Origin: CANHVK01 sp046304235
GTDB lineage: Bacteria > Bacteroidota > Bacteroidia > Flavobacteriales_D > Crocinitomicaceae
NCBI GenBank assembly: GCA_046304235.1
Contig: JBKCEW010000083.1
Span: 1 to 64,000, forward strand
Length of the DNA: 64,000 bases
Direction: 5' to 3'
Shown here: piece by piece, positions 17,436 to 26,453 of the stretch
How positions within the stretch are numbered: the first letter of the stretch is position 1
Layout of the letters: the number at the start of each line of letters is the position of its first letter
Notes under the pieces: generated by a model
Seen by the model: only the letters and a program-made list of their open reading frames with translations
Told to the model about the DNA's origin: nothing
Databases searched by the model: none
Program-made: the position numbers and the translations under genes

Positions 17436-18116
17436 TTAATTCTTCAATTTCATCTCCTCCAACATCTCTACCATCGTTTCATAAGCATAATCAGCAAGGA
17501 TTAATTTTGGATTTGGTTGGTGTGTTTTTTCTGGAATACAAACCACGTGCATTCTAGCTGCTTTTCCTGATATCACACCGTTAATACTATCTTCGATCAC
17601 AAGACATTTCAATGGATTTACCTCTAACATTTTTGCTGCTGTTAAATAAACAGCAGGATGCGGTTTACCGAACTCTTCTTCTTCAGCAGTATGAAGTACA
17701 TCGAAATATTCACTAAGCGAACAAGTTGCTAGAATTGTGTCAACTAAGATGCGATAAGAAGAAGTCGCTAAACCTATTTTAATTCCTTTATTTTTTAGAT
17801 AACGAAGCATTTCAACTACTCCTGTCAAGGGTTTTGCAGACTCTGATAAAAAAGCAACCATCTTTTGAATGATTAATTGCTCTACTTCTTTTTCTGTTTC
17901 ATTTTCCCAGGGTGCTATTTTATACCAATAACTAATTACCTCATCAATTCTTAAACCGACCGTTTTTTGAAAATCTTCCCGTGTCAATTTGCACCCAACA
18001 CTATGAAATGCCTCTTCCATAGCGACTTTCCAAATTGGTTCAGAATCCACTAAGACTCCGTCCATATCGAAGATAACCGCTTCGAATTCATTAATGTTTA
18101 ATTTTGGCTGCATCAA
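17436..18116 (-). CDS. HAD-superfamily phosphatase (beta-phosphoglucomutase/HxpB-like)
   Basis: 226 residues. Motif I is FDMDGVLVDSEP (Asp17 nucleophile, Asp19 acid/base), followed by a four-helix cap, motif II at GLATSSYRIL, motif III Lys in EFGKPHP and motif IV as VIEDSINGV. The DSEPIWK start matches sugar-phosphate phosphatases of the YniC/HxpB subgroup, so hexitol or deoxyhexose phosphates are likely substrates. The start overlaps the upstream secreted-protein gene by 26 bases. Confidence 0.85.
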   Translation of the reverse strand: MMQPKLNINEFEAVIFDMDGVLVDSEPIWKVAMEEAFHSVGCKLTREDFQKTVGLRIDEVISYWYKIAPWENETEKEVEQLIIQKMVAFLSESAKPLTGVVEMLRYLKNKGIKIGLATSSYRILVDTILATCSLSEYFDVLHTAEEEEFGKPHPAVYLTAAKMLEVNPLKCLVIEDSINGVISGKAARMHVVCIPEKTHQPNPKLILADYAYETMVEMLEEMKLKN

Positions 18117-18951
18117 TTGTTAGTTTGTAAAGATATCCTCCACCAATAATTTTAGTGGATTCATCAGTTAGGTAAATTTCGTTTTTATTCTTTAATGTAA
18201 TGGCTTCTTTCTGTGTATAAGGCTTCGTATAAAACTGTTTATCAAATTCCAATTTATTATCAATTAGCTTATAAATCAATATTCTATTGTAAGTCAAAAT
18301 ATATAATTGATCATTGTAAATATCTAAACTAGTAACAGCATCTTTGGTAAACCCATCTTTACCGATAAATAAATGGGCTTTTCTTTTCAAGTTATATTTA
18401 CCAGATTTTGCAGGAAATTTATAAATGTATGCATTTCCTTCAAAAGGAATACTTCTACACTTGGTTATAATCCATAAAGAATCGTTGTGATAAGCAATAC
18501 CTTCTGCATCAAAATTTAACGCTTCATCTTTAGGTGGGAAATCAGTTTGTTCGTTATATGACACCTCTATTATTTCTGCATTTAACAAATTAACATTTAA
18601 TAAATTATGAGATTTTATTTTATAAATTCTCAAATCTTTTCGTTGGTTTGAATTATTTCCAATATCAGCAATGTAAATATTCCCTTTATCATCTTTTGTA
18701 ATATCCTCCCAATCTACATTATTCGCATTATTTACAATTACTTGGTGAATGAGTTTCCCTTTTAAATTTACGAAATAAAGTATGGGTTTATCTCCACTAT
18801 CATTATGGGTAATTAAAAGAGTATCATTATAAAAAATCAATCCTGAGGATTCAGTAACTATTTCAGGAAGACGCGCGATTTTTTGTACTTTCTGAGCAAT
18901 CGTTGAAAAAGAAATACTGACAGAATACAAAATAAAAAGGATCTTTTTCAT
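18091..18951 (-). CDS. secreted beta-propeller-like protein
   Basis: 286 residues with signal peptide MKKILFILYSVSISFSTIAQ. The mature part contains repeated beta-propeller-like strands: SGLIFYNDTLLITHNDSGD, VDWEDITKDDKGNIYIADIGNN and EGIAYHNDSLWIITK. The pattern resembles NHL/SMP-30 or esterase-like phytase propellers, but no catalytic set can be named. It is probably periplasmic or exported. It sits between the LETM1-related gene and the HAD phosphatase gene. Confidence 0.65.
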   Translation of the reverse strand: MKKILFILYSVSISFSTIAQKVQKIARLPEIVTESSGLIFYNDTLLITHNDSGDKPILYFVNLKGKLIHQVIVNNANNVDWEDITKDDKGNIYIADIGNNSNQRKDLRIYKIKSHNLLNVNLLNAEIIEVSYNEQTDFPPKDEALNFDAEGIAYHNDSLWIITKCRSIPFEGNAYIYKFPAKSGKYNLKRKAHLFIGKDGFTKDAVTSLDIYNDQLYILTYNRILIYKLIDNKLEFDKQFYTKPYTQKEAITLKNKNEIYLTDESTKIIGGGYLYKLTIDAAKIKH

Positions 18952-18963
18952 GCTAATATCTTT

Positions 18964-20229
18964 TTAAACTTCAATTTCGTTATCTCTAAATGCAGAGGGA
19001 ATGAGAGCAGGTATTATTTTCAAAACAATCGGCAATAATATTGTACCACCAGGCAACATAAAAATGGTAATCGCTGGCATGGTTTTCACAATGTCCATAA
19101 ATTGTGTTTTTACTTTTTCTTTCTCTTCTTTGGTTAGGTCTTCCGTAGTTGATTTTTTTATTAATTGCATCAACTCTTTACTCTGTTTGATTTCTGCAAT
19201 TAATTTTTCTTTATTTCTACCTAAGATTTTAATCCAACGCATTGAAATATTATCGTAAATATGTTCAACAGTGCTTCTATTTTTTAGAAAAGAGATTTTA
19301 TCGGCATGTGAAACAACAAATTGCTCAATTGAAACAATTGTTTCATTTAATTCTTCTCTAGGAATATGCAAGAAATCACAAAAACGATACAAAAATTCCT
19401 TTTCTTGCGAAATAGTATCGTGATTGGAATACATCGTAAGTACAGAAATATCTATTAAAAAGCGTTTGAACAACCAAATATGTGAAAACAAAGCTGATAA
19501 ATCTGTAAATTTTGCTCCATTTTTAAAATAATGTAATGCTAATTTTTTTCTCTTTTCAGATAGATTTGCAGAAGCTAAAAACACATCGAACATCACTCTT
19601 TCAGAAGTTTGCATCTCACCATCTGCAAATGCAGAAATCACAATTGTTTTCAACACATCTAAAGCTAATTCTTCAAAATTTGAGTCGACAATAGCTTTCT
19701 TTGTTTTAATAAATTCATGATAAAGAATAACATCTAAATATACAAATGCATTATTTAGGTAATTCACCCACAATGCATTATCAATAAAGTTTTGTTTGAT
19801 GTCTATTCTTTTATCCAGTATATATTCTAATCGTTCTTCTTGAGTTTCTTTTAAGAAAAAAGAGGTTAGTTTATGAACTGCTGGAAATGAATACTTTCCG
19901 TAATATTCATTCAATGAATCAATAAAAGAATCAAATTCGTTTAGTACATCTCCGCCATTAAGAACAAAAATAAATAACTGAGATTCAAAAAGTAATAATT
20001 TTAATTTTTCTTCTGTTGTCCAATTTACTTCCTCTTTTAAATTTAGTTGATTCAAAAATATGAGTTCGGTAGGAAAACCAAAAACAATACCAGACTGTGA
20101 AAGTTGAAGGTGAGCAAAGTGTTCTAAACTTAACTCTTTCGGTTTTTCAACATCAACAATAATTTTGCCTTTGTTGATGTAATCACCGTATTTATTAATC
20201 CAACCTTTAGAACCTGGAGAAAAACCCAT
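18964..20229 (-). CDS. LETM1-related protein with TerB-like domain
   Basis: 421 residues. The middle part (about 185-300) resembles a TerB/tellurite-resistance helical domain, with an acidic turn FADGEMQTSERVMFDVFLA. The C-terminal part (about 340-421) resembles the LETM1 domain, including the hydrophobic LPGGTILLPIVLKIIPALIP segment and ending SAFRDNEIEV. Such proteins are annotated in Bacteroidota as LETM1-related biofilm-associated proteins; that name is recalled from family knowledge. The role may involve ion homeostasis at the membrane. The gene directly follows lspA with a 3-base gap. Confidence 0.7.
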   Translation of the reverse strand: MGFSPGSKGWINKYGDYINKGKIIVDVEKPKELSLEHFAHLQLSQSGIVFGFPTELIFLNQLNLKEEVNWTTEEKLKLLLFESQLFIFVLNGGDVLNEFDSFIDSLNEYYGKYSFPAVHKLTSFFLKETQEERLEYILDKRIDIKQNFIDNALWVNYLNNAFVYLDVILYHEFIKTKKAIVDSNFEELALDVLKTIVISAFADGEMQTSERVMFDVFLASANLSEKRKKLALHYFKNGAKFTDLSALFSHIWLFKRFLIDISVLTMYSNHDTISQEKEFLYRFCDFLHIPREELNETIVSIEQFVVSHADKISFLKNRSTVEHIYDNISMRWIKILGRNKEKLIAEIKQSKELMQLIKKSTTEDLTKEEKEKVKTQFMDIVKTMPAITIFMLPGGTILLPIVLKIIPALIPSAFRDNEIEV

Positions 20230-20232
20230 AAT

Positions 20233-20892
20233 TTATTTTTTTTCTTTGGGAAAATAAGCTTTTTGTCTGATTAAAATCATAACTACACCCACCGTTATGG
20301 ATCCATCTGCCAAATTCCAAATCGCTGGGAATCCTTCCTTTCCGCCTAAAAATGGTAACCAAGAAGGCCAAGTAAAATTGAACTGGAACATATCAACTAC
20401 ATTACCAAATAAGAATCCTTGTTTTCGGACCTCAACAGGGTAATCTAAAAACTTGGTGTGACAAACTGCTTTAATACCTGAACCTTGTAATTGATTGTAA
20501 ATGAGGCAAGGGTCAAATTTGAAAATAAAATCATAAAACATCGAGTCGATTAAATTTCCTACTGCACCTGCAAAAACAAATCCTACAGCAATCAAAAATT
20601 CAGTGCTTTTACCTGCTTTTGCTTCTTTATACCAATACCAAGCAATTCCGCCAATAGCGAAAACTCTGAATATACTCAAAGATAGTTTAGCCCAAATCGA
20701 ACTACCGAATGTCGTTCCAAAAGCCATTCCTTGATTTTCCACATAGGTTAAACGCAACCAAGTTCCAGCTAAATCGATGTAATCTTCACCCGATTGAGCA
20801 AAACTCGTTTTCACCCAAATTTTCAACCATTGGTCTAAAAACAAAATAAGGGCTATTAAAGCCCCTACAAATATGATATTTTTACGCAACAT
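20233..20892 (-). CDS. lspA: lipoprotein signal peptidase (signal peptidase II)
   Basis: Inner-membrane aspartic protease that removes lipoprotein signal peptides after the lipobox Cys is lipidated; the window encodes several clients. It has four hydrophobic segments, the substrate-side ENQGMAFG motif and the two catalytic Asp regions NVVDMFQF and NLADGSI. About 50 residues rich in aromatic and Cys residues are inserted between the GNLID segment and NVVD, making it longer than proteobacterial LspA. I chose the ATG at 20892, one base after the DksA-like stop; an in-frame ATG at 20919 inside that gene is possible. Confidence 0.9.
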   Translation of the reverse strand: MLRKNIIFVGALIALILFLDQWLKIWVKTSFAQSGEDYIDLAGTWLRLTYVENQGMAFGTTFGSSIWAKLSLSIFRVFAIGGIAWYWYKEAKAGKSTEFLIAVGFVFAGAVGNLIDSMFYDFIFKFDPCLIYNQLQGSGIKAVCHTKFLDYPVEVRKQGFLFGNVVDMFQFNFTWPSWLPFLGGKEGFPAIWNLADGSITVGVVMILIRQKAYFPKEKK

Positions 20893-20893
20893 A

Positions 20894-21274
20894 TTATTTT
20901 TTAGCATTTTTAGCTTCAATACTCAATGTAGCATGAGGTACCAATAACAATCTTTCTTTTTGAATTAATTTACCTGTTTCACGACAAACTCCGTATGTTT
21001 TATTCTCAATTCTTACCAAAGCATGTTGTAAATTTTTGATAAATGTTTCTTGACGAGAACACAATTGAGCCACTTCTTCGCGAGATAAAGTTTCAGAACC
21101 ATCTTCCATCATATTGAATGTTCTACCAGTATCATCTGTTCCGTGATCATCTGATAATGAAAGCGAGTTTCTTAATAAAGCGTAATCTTTTTCTGCTTCA
21201 TCTAGTTTTTTATGAATCAACGCTTTAAACTCTTGTAATTCGGCGTCAGAATATCTTGTTTTTTCAGTAGACAT
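20894..21274 (-). CDS. TraR/DksA-family protein without intact zinc finger
   Basis: 126 residues: an N-terminal coiled-coil hairpin (about 10-95, with an acidic SDDHGTDD tip region) and the C-terminal YGVCRETGKLI, KERLLLVPHATLSIEAK block of the DksA family. Of the four zinc-finger cysteines only one remains. DksA proteins bind the RNA polymerase secondary channel and modulate rRNA and stress transcription; whether this one does so is inferred. It is adjacent to lspA, a pairing common in Bacteroidota, and has its own TATATTTG -7 element. Confidence 0.85.
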   Translation of the reverse strand: MSTEKTRYSDAELQEFKALIHKKLDEAEKDYALLRNSLSLSDDHGTDDTGRTFNMMEDGSETLSREEVAQLCSRQETFIKNLQHALVRIENKTYGVCRETGKLIQKERLLLVPHATLSIEAKNAKK

Positions 21275-21293
21275 AGCTCATTTTTTTGAGAAA

Positions 21294-21301
21294 CAAATAT
21301 A
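21294..21301 (-). promoter_or_regulatory. -7 element of dksA-like/lspA transcript
   Basis: TATATTTG on the minus strand, 19 bases before the DksA-like ATG. A TTG is present, but farther upstream than usual. Confidence 0.5.
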
Positions 21302-21392
21302 ACTGAATTTTTTATTAATCATTATGAGACAAAAAAATTATTCAACTGAATTTTTCACTAATACTAATACAATATTATCCTTCATTTTTCGT

Positions 21393-21400
21393 TAATTTTG
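21393..21400 (+). promoter_or_regulatory. -7 element of queE transcript
   Basis: TAATTTTG (TAnnTTTG) ends 21 bases before the queE ATG, in the region divergent from the DksA-like gene. No TTG element at standard spacing. Confidence 0.5.
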
Positions 21401-21421
21401 AACACATTCAATTTATTTTAA

Positions 21422-22024
21422 ATGAAATTAAGTTTTCCAGTAATGGAACATTTTTACACCCTTCAAGGGGAAGGCTTTCATGCAGGAAGATCTGCTTATT
21501 TTGTTCGTTTGGGAGGATGCGATGTTGGTTGTGTTTGGTGTGACGTGAAAGAAAGTTGGGACGCTTCACAACATAATTCGATGACAATTGATGAAATCGT
21601 GAACGAGATCAAAAAATCAAAAACGGATTTTGTTGTTATTACTGGTGGAGAACCAGCAATGTACGACTTAACTCAATTCGTTAATATTCTACATGAAAAT
21701 AAATTTGAAGTTGCTATAGAGACTTCAGGATGCTACCCTTTACAAGGAGAGATTGATTGGTATTGTTTTTCGCCTAAAAAGTTCAAAAACCCAGTAGAAG
21801 AGGCCTACCAAAAAGCAAATGAACTGAAAGTGGTGATTTTCCATCCTTCTGATTTACAATGGGCCGAAGAACATAGTATCAAAGTGAATCCAAACTGCAA
21901 ATTATACCTACAACCCGAATGGTCAAAAAGCGAAACGTTATTAACACTAATTATTGAATATGTAAAGCAAAATCCAAGATGGAAACTTTCTTTACAAACA
22001 CACAAATATTTAAACATTCCATAA
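21422..22024 (+). CDS. queE: 7-carboxy-7-deazaguanine synthase
   Basis: Radical-SAM enzyme of the queuosine precursor pathway that converts 6-carboxytetrahydropterin to 7-carboxy-7-deazaguanine. The 200 residues contain the FYTLQGEGFHAG substrate/start motif, the CX3CX2C cluster ligands Cys33, Cys37 and Cys40 in CDVGCVWCD, and a SAM-binding VITGGEPAMYD. The C-terminal PNCKLYLQPEW segment is typical. No other queuosine genes are in the window. The OmpA-family gene starts one base after its stop. Confidence 0.95.
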   Translation: MKLSFPVMEHFYTLQGEGFHAGRSAYFVRLGGCDVGCVWCDVKESWDASQHNSMTIDEIVNEIKKSKTDFVVITGGEPAMYDLTQFVNILHENKFEVAIETSGCYPLQGEIDWYCFSPKKFKNPVEEAYQKANELKVVIFHPSDLQWAEEHSIKVNPNCKLYLQPEWSKSETLLTLIIEYVKQNPRWKLSLQTHKYLNIP

Positions 22025-22025
22025 A

Positions 22026-24035
22026 ATGAATAAAGTCATTTTTCTATTTTTACTTTTTGGTTCTATTTTTTACTCTTTTGGACAACAGTATTCGTCTAAC
22101 AGTAAAAAAGCAATAAAACTTCTAGAAGAAGCAATGGACGCTCCTCGCCAAAACAAAGACGTTTATGGAAGAGAGAATTATAAACTAGGTTTAGAAATCA
22201 TTCAAAAATCTATTGAAAAAGATCCGAATTTTTGGGAAGCATATTTACTTGCTGGAGAATTTGCAGAAATGTCTAATCAATTACCGCTTGCCATAGATTA
22301 TTATAAAAAAGCGATTCAAATTAACCCTAATCACTCCCCTACAGGAAATACCTATTTCTTTTTAAGCAACTTACAGTTTGCTATAGGTGATTATGCTAAT
22401 TGTATTAAAACAGCTCAAGAATTTCTGTTATTTAAATCCGCCAATCCTTCGAACATTTCAACTGCTAGAAAATTAATCGAATCCTCTAACTTTGCCATTC
22501 AAGCAATTAGTCACCCTTCTAATTTTAAACCGCAGAATATGGGTCCAGCTATCAATACCAAAGACCCAGAATACTTTCCAACCATAACGGTAGATGGAAA
22601 AACAATATTATTTACTCGTTTAGTAGAAGATAATCGAGTACAAGGACCTTACAAAAAACAAGAAGATTTTTATATTTCTCATTTAGTAAACAATGCCTGG
22701 GTGAAAGCAGAACCTATGCCTACACACATCAATACTGTGAATAATGAAGGAGCACCGACCATTGCTGCAGACGGACGTTCTTTAATATTTGTTGCATGTC
22801 CCGATGCAAGTGGTTCAGACTACGGAGAAGGCAGACAAGGTAAAGGAAGTTGTGATTTATTCATTACCAAAAAACTTGGAAATAGATGGAGTACAGTTTC
22901 AAATTTAGTAGGGGGTATCAATAGTACTTTATGGGAAACGCAACCTTCGCTGTCTGCTGATGGAAAAACCATCTATTTTATCAGGAGTATACGTGGACAA
23001 AATGGTCAAAAAAATTCTGATATATACACGGCAACTTTAAATGAAAATGGCACTTGGGGACAACCTGTTAGATTACCAAATAATGTAAATACCACGAGTG
23101 AAGAAGAATCAGTTTTAATTCACCCCGACGGAAAAACACTTTACTTTGCATCAAGAGGACATATAGGAATGGGAGGATTTGATTTATATATGACACGTTT
23201 ACAAGAAAATGGAACTTGGTCAGACCCAATAAATTTAGGTTATCCAATCAATACAAAAGATGATGAAAATTCATTAATGGTGAGTCCTGACGGAGAAATT
23301 GGTTTTTTTGCCTCCAATCGTGAAGGTGGTTTTGGAGATTTAGATATCTATTATTTTGATATGCCTCCTTCCTTAAAGCCAATAAAAACTCTTTATTTTG
23401 AAGGTTTAGTTACAGATGCTATAACTAAAAAACCTATCCCTGGGAAGTTTCAACTAATTGATTTAAAAACTGGAAAAGAAGTCGTTCGTTCTGAAGCGGA
23501 TGCAGTAAATGGAGAATTTACAGTTTCTCTACCTGTTGGAAAAGAATATGCCGTAAATGTTTCTTATCCAGGGTATAATTTCTTCTCACAAAACTTCAAT
23601 ATGGAAGTGAAAGAAAATCAAGAGGCAGTACACTTGGATATAAATATGGTGCCTATTGGTAGTGATTTACCAGTCGTATTGGCAAATGTATTCTTTGATT
23701 TAAATAAATCAAACTTAAGGCCAGAGTCTTTTATCGAATTAAATAAATTGAGAGATTTGTTGATTAAAAACCCTACCTTGACGATTGAAATTGGCGGTCA
23801 TACAGATACGCGTGGTGATGCTACTGAAAATCAACAATTATCAGAAGGACGTGCAAATGCTGTTAAAAATTACTTGATCGAACAAGGGATAGATGCAACT
23901 CGATTAAGTGCTAAAGGTTATGGTGAAAGTCAGCCAAAAATTTCAGACGATGAAATTACTGCATTAAAATCATCCGTAGCACAAGAAAAAGCACACCAAC
24001 AAAATAGACGTACTGAATATAAATTTGTAAAATAA
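22026..24035 (+). CDS. OmpA-family protein with TPR and PD40 propeller
   Basis: 669-residue exported envelope protein. After a signal peptide (MNKVIFLFLLFGSIFYSFGQ) come TPR-like helices (about 25-150), a WD40/PD40-like propeller (about 160-430, with repeated YFPTITVDGKTILFTR- and TLYFASRGHIGMGGFDLY-type blades), a carboxypeptidase-regulatory-like beta domain (about 455-545) and a C-terminal OmpA peptidoglycan-binding domain (GGHTDTRGD, then LSEGRANAVKNYL). This architecture matches PorE-like proteins of type IX secretion, but it has no lipobox. Likely anchors an outer-membrane complex to peptidoglycan. Confidence 0.88.
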   Translation: MNKVIFLFLLFGSIFYSFGQQYSSNSKKAIKLLEEAMDAPRQNKDVYGRENYKLGLEIIQKSIEKDPNFWEAYLLAGEFAEMSNQLPLAIDYYKKAIQINPNHSPTGNTYFFLSNLQFAIGDYANCIKTAQEFLLFKSANPSNISTARKLIESSNFAIQAISHPSNFKPQNMGPAINTKDPEYFPTITVDGKTILFTRLVEDNRVQGPYKKQEDFYISHLVNNAWVKAEPMPTHINTVNNEGAPTIAADGRSLIFVACPDASGSDYGEGRQGKGSCDLFITKKLGNRWSTVSNLVGGINSTLWETQPSLSADGKTIYFIRSIRGQNGQKNSDIYTATLNENGTWGQPVRLPNNVNTTSEEESVLIHPDGKTLYFASRGHIGMGGFDLYMTRLQENGTWSDPINLGYPINTKDDENSLMVSPDGEIGFFASNREGGFGDLDIYYFDMPPSLKPIKTLYFEGLVTDAITKKPIPGKFQLIDLKTGKEVVRSEADAVNGEFTVSLPVGKEYAVNVSYPGYNFFSQNFNMEVKENQEAVHLDINMVPIGSDLPVVLANVFFDLNKSNLRPESFIELNKLRDLLIKNPTLTIEIGGHTDTRGDATENQQLSEGRANAVKNYLIEQGIDATRLSAKGYGESQPKISDDEITALKSSVAQEKAHQQNRRTEYKFVK

Positions 24036-25018
24036 TGAGCACTTTCTTAAAGTTAATACGTTTTTCAAACCTAATCATCATCGGATTGACAATGTATGCT
24101 GTTCGATTTTGTTTCTTTTCTATTGGAGGGAAAATAACAGTAAATGAAACGATTGAACAACTTTTATTTGGATTACTCGTTTTCTCTACCTTGCTAATTG
24201 CAGCGGCCGGGAACATCATTAACGATTATTTTGATATTAAGAGCGATAAAATAAATAAACCAGAAAATTGGATTATTGGAAAGATAGTTCCAAAAAGAAA
24301 AGCCATACTATACCACTGGTTACTTAGTGCTATTGCTTTTGGAATTGCCATTCTGTTAAGCATCTATTATCATACATTTTGGTATGTTTTTATTCATTTG
24401 TTTTCAATAAACGTACTTTGGTTATATTCTGTTTACTTTAAAAAAACTACCCTATTAGGAAATTTTATCGTTGCTTTTTTAACGGCTCTCGTAGTTATTC
24501 TTACCGGAATTCATTTTGCCATAAATGGCTCGTTTAGTACAGAAATACCAAATTCCATTTTACAAAGTTCTAAAGATGTGAGTTATGCCATTTTTGAATG
24601 GAAAAAAATATTTTTAGAAAATGGAAAGTTTATCTGGATTTTTGCCTTTTTTTCTTTTGTATTAAACTTTGGAAGAGAAATCATCAAAGACATTGAAGAT
24701 ATTGATGGAGATCGTATTTTATCCGCAAAAACACTTCCATTAAAATATGGAGTAAAGTATGCTAAAATAAGTGCAACAATCATTCTAGTTTTAATACCAA
24801 TCTCCTATTTTTTTCTTTTAATATATTTTAAAGGAAATTTTTCGTTGTCAGAAATTTATGCAACTTTTCCTGTTGCAATTGCTACACTTACTACGCTAAT
24901 TTCATTGATTTATTTGATAAAAGCGAAAACAATTTCGGATTTTAAAATTGCTGATAGACTATTAAAAATAGCTATGGTATTTGGAATTCTAACTCCCTTT
25001 TATTGGTGGTGGTTCTAG
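24035..25018 (+). CDS. UbiA-family prenyltransferase
   Basis: Integral membrane prenyltransferase, 327 residues with about eight to nine hydrophobic helices. The two Asp-rich motifs are present: NDYFDIKSDKINKPE (about 63-77) and DIEDIDGDR (about 217-225). In Bacteroidota this subgroup is commonly named geranylgeranylglycerol-phosphate geranylgeranyltransferase; the real acceptor is uncertain. The ATG shares its A with the TAA stop of the preceding OmpA-family gene, so translation is coupled. Confidence 0.85.
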   Translation: MSTFLKLIRFSNLIIIGLTMYAVRFCFFSIGGKITVNETIEQLLFGLLVFSTLLIAAAGNIINDYFDIKSDKINKPENWIIGKIVPKRKAILYHWLLSAIAFGIAILLSIYYHTFWYVFIHLFSINVLWLYSVYFKKTTLLGNFIVAFLTALVVILTGIHFAINGSFSTEIPNSILQSSKDVSYAIFEWKKIFLENGKFIWIFAFFSFVLNFGREIIKDIEDIDGDRILSAKTLPLKYGVKYAKISATIILVLIPISYFFLLIYFKGNFSLSEIYATFPVAIATLTTLISLIYLIKAKTISDFKIADRLLKIAMVFGILTPFYWWWF

Positions 25019-25374
25019 TTTAACGTATGTGTTTCATAAAAGTGCTTCATCAATCTGAAAGCATATTGTTTCTCGCTCAATAAATTTGCACTCAACCTTT
25101 TTAAGTTTTTACTTTTAGCAAATTCGTTTAAGAACACATACTTATCCAAATCATTTTTTGCTTCGGAGAAATACGATTTTAAATATTGTACTACAACATT
25201 CATATGAATCGTTGATTCAAGAAATTCACCGAAGTGATTCACGCAGCTGTCTTGATTATTTTGAATGTAAAAGAACAATTCTTCTAAAAAAGTTTTATCG
25301 AGTGGAAAGTTTTTATCCGTAAAAAATACTTTTACATAATTTGATAAAAAGTCTGAATAATAATACGGTTTCAT
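25015..25374 (-). CDS. hypothetical protein, 119 residues
   Basis: Helical cytoplasmic protein starting MKPYYYSDFLSNYVKVFF, rich in Phe and Tyr, without known motifs, signal peptide or membrane segment. It converges on the prenyltransferase gene with a 4-base overlap of stop codons. The composition and the compact fit suggest a real gene. Function unknown. Confidence 0.6.
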   Translation of the reverse strand: MKPYYYSDFLSNYVKVFFTDKNFPLDKTFLEELFFYIQNNQDSCVNHFGEFLESTIHMNVVVQYLKSYFSEAKNDLDKYVFLNEFAKSKNLKRLSANLLSEKQYAFRLMKHFYETHTLN

Positions 25375-25480
25375 AACACAAGTGATTAAGGATTAATACT
25401 TACTTGTTTTTATTTAAAGACGAACTTAATATTATTAACGTTGCCTTTTTATAAATATTACTTTCTTTTTTGCGTAATAA

Positions 25481-25511
25481 AAAAAGGCGCATCAAAAACT
25501 GATACGCCTTT
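25481..25511 (-). terminator. terminator of lipoprotein gene
   Basis: Stem AAAGGCG...CGCCTTT continuing as ATCA/TGAT past one mismatch, with a T-run on the minus strand, 18 bases after the lipoprotein stop. Confidence 0.8.
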
Positions 25512-25528
25512 CAAGAAAATAAGTCGTA

Positions 25529-26431
25529 TTATTTTAATAAATCTTTTCTAACTTCTTCAACTAAATTAGTAATTTCAGTAAGTTGAGCGTCGGTCATGAC
25601 TATTTTACTTGATGAAGTGTCTTCTATAACCAATTGTCCATCAACAATTTTTGTAGTAGGCTCACCTTGAATATATTCAATCTTTACATTTTTATACAAG
25701 TCATTTAACTTCGTATAGTTCTCGATGATTTTTTTAAATTCTGGAATTTGTTTACACATTTCAAGAATTTTCAATAAACTTTCTAAAACAATTTTTTGTT
25801 CACCGATTTTTTCTCTTAATTCTGTATTGGCGTTAGCCTTCATTGTTTGAGTAGCAATATGCAACCCTTCTAACCATGCTCCAGCAACAATTAATACCGA
25901 TAATTCACCTCTATTTTGTGAACGCAAATACGCATCCATTTTATTGAAGCTATTAATACTTATGTATTGTAATGAATCAACATTGTTGTTATTCTTTGAC
26001 AATCTTTGTAAAGCCTCGAAATCAAAAAACTGACCCACTTGAATCGCATCTGATAATTTTTTTACGGCACTGATACAAGCCAAGGAATACATTGTTTTAT
26101 CATACACATTAATATACCCCATATCTGCAGTATAAACCCCGACGTTGAAAGCTTGTTGATAATTGGTCGTATACTTATTTACCTCTGAAGTTTTGTGCAT
26201 GATATTTGCGTTAAAAGGAGCTCCTGATTCTTTTATTACTGTATTCATTTCAACAGGAGATGGTATAGACTGAATCAAATCATCAAGCATTTTTGCTTGT
26301 TTTTTGGAATTAACCATTAATGATGGGTCTCCTAATTCACTGTCTAAAGATGTGCTATCGCTACCACCACATGAAAATAGAGCCACAGAAAGCACAGCTA
26401 TAGGTAAATAATATTTAAAAATTGATTTCAT
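25529..26431 (-). CDS. hypothetical lipoprotein, 300 residues
   Basis: Signal peptide ending in lipobox ALFSC (Cys21) followed by Gly-Ser-Asp, so the product is an envelope lipoprotein. The mature part is largely helical and includes the segment YTADMGYINVYDKTMYSL of a conserved Bacteroidota lipoprotein group. No enzymatic motif is seen. It is downstream of a small secreted-protein gene (22-base gap) and is followed by a good terminator. Confidence 0.78.
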   Translation of the reverse strand: MKSIFKYYLPIAVLSVALFSCGGSDSTSLDSELGDPSLMVNSKKQAKMLDDLIQSIPSPVEMNTVIKESGAPFNANIMHKTSEVNKYTTNYQQAFNVGVYTADMGYINVYDKTMYSLACISAVKKLSDAIQVGQFFDFEALQRLSKNNNNVDSLQYISINSFNKMDAYLRSQNRGELSVLIVAGAWLEGLHIATQTMKANANTELREKIGEQKIVLESLLKILEMCKQIPEFKKIIENYTKLNDLYKNVKIEYIQGEPTTKIVDGQLVIEDTSSSKIVMTDAQLTEITNLVEEVRKDLLK

Positions 26432-26453
26432 ATTTATTAGTTAAATTATTAGG

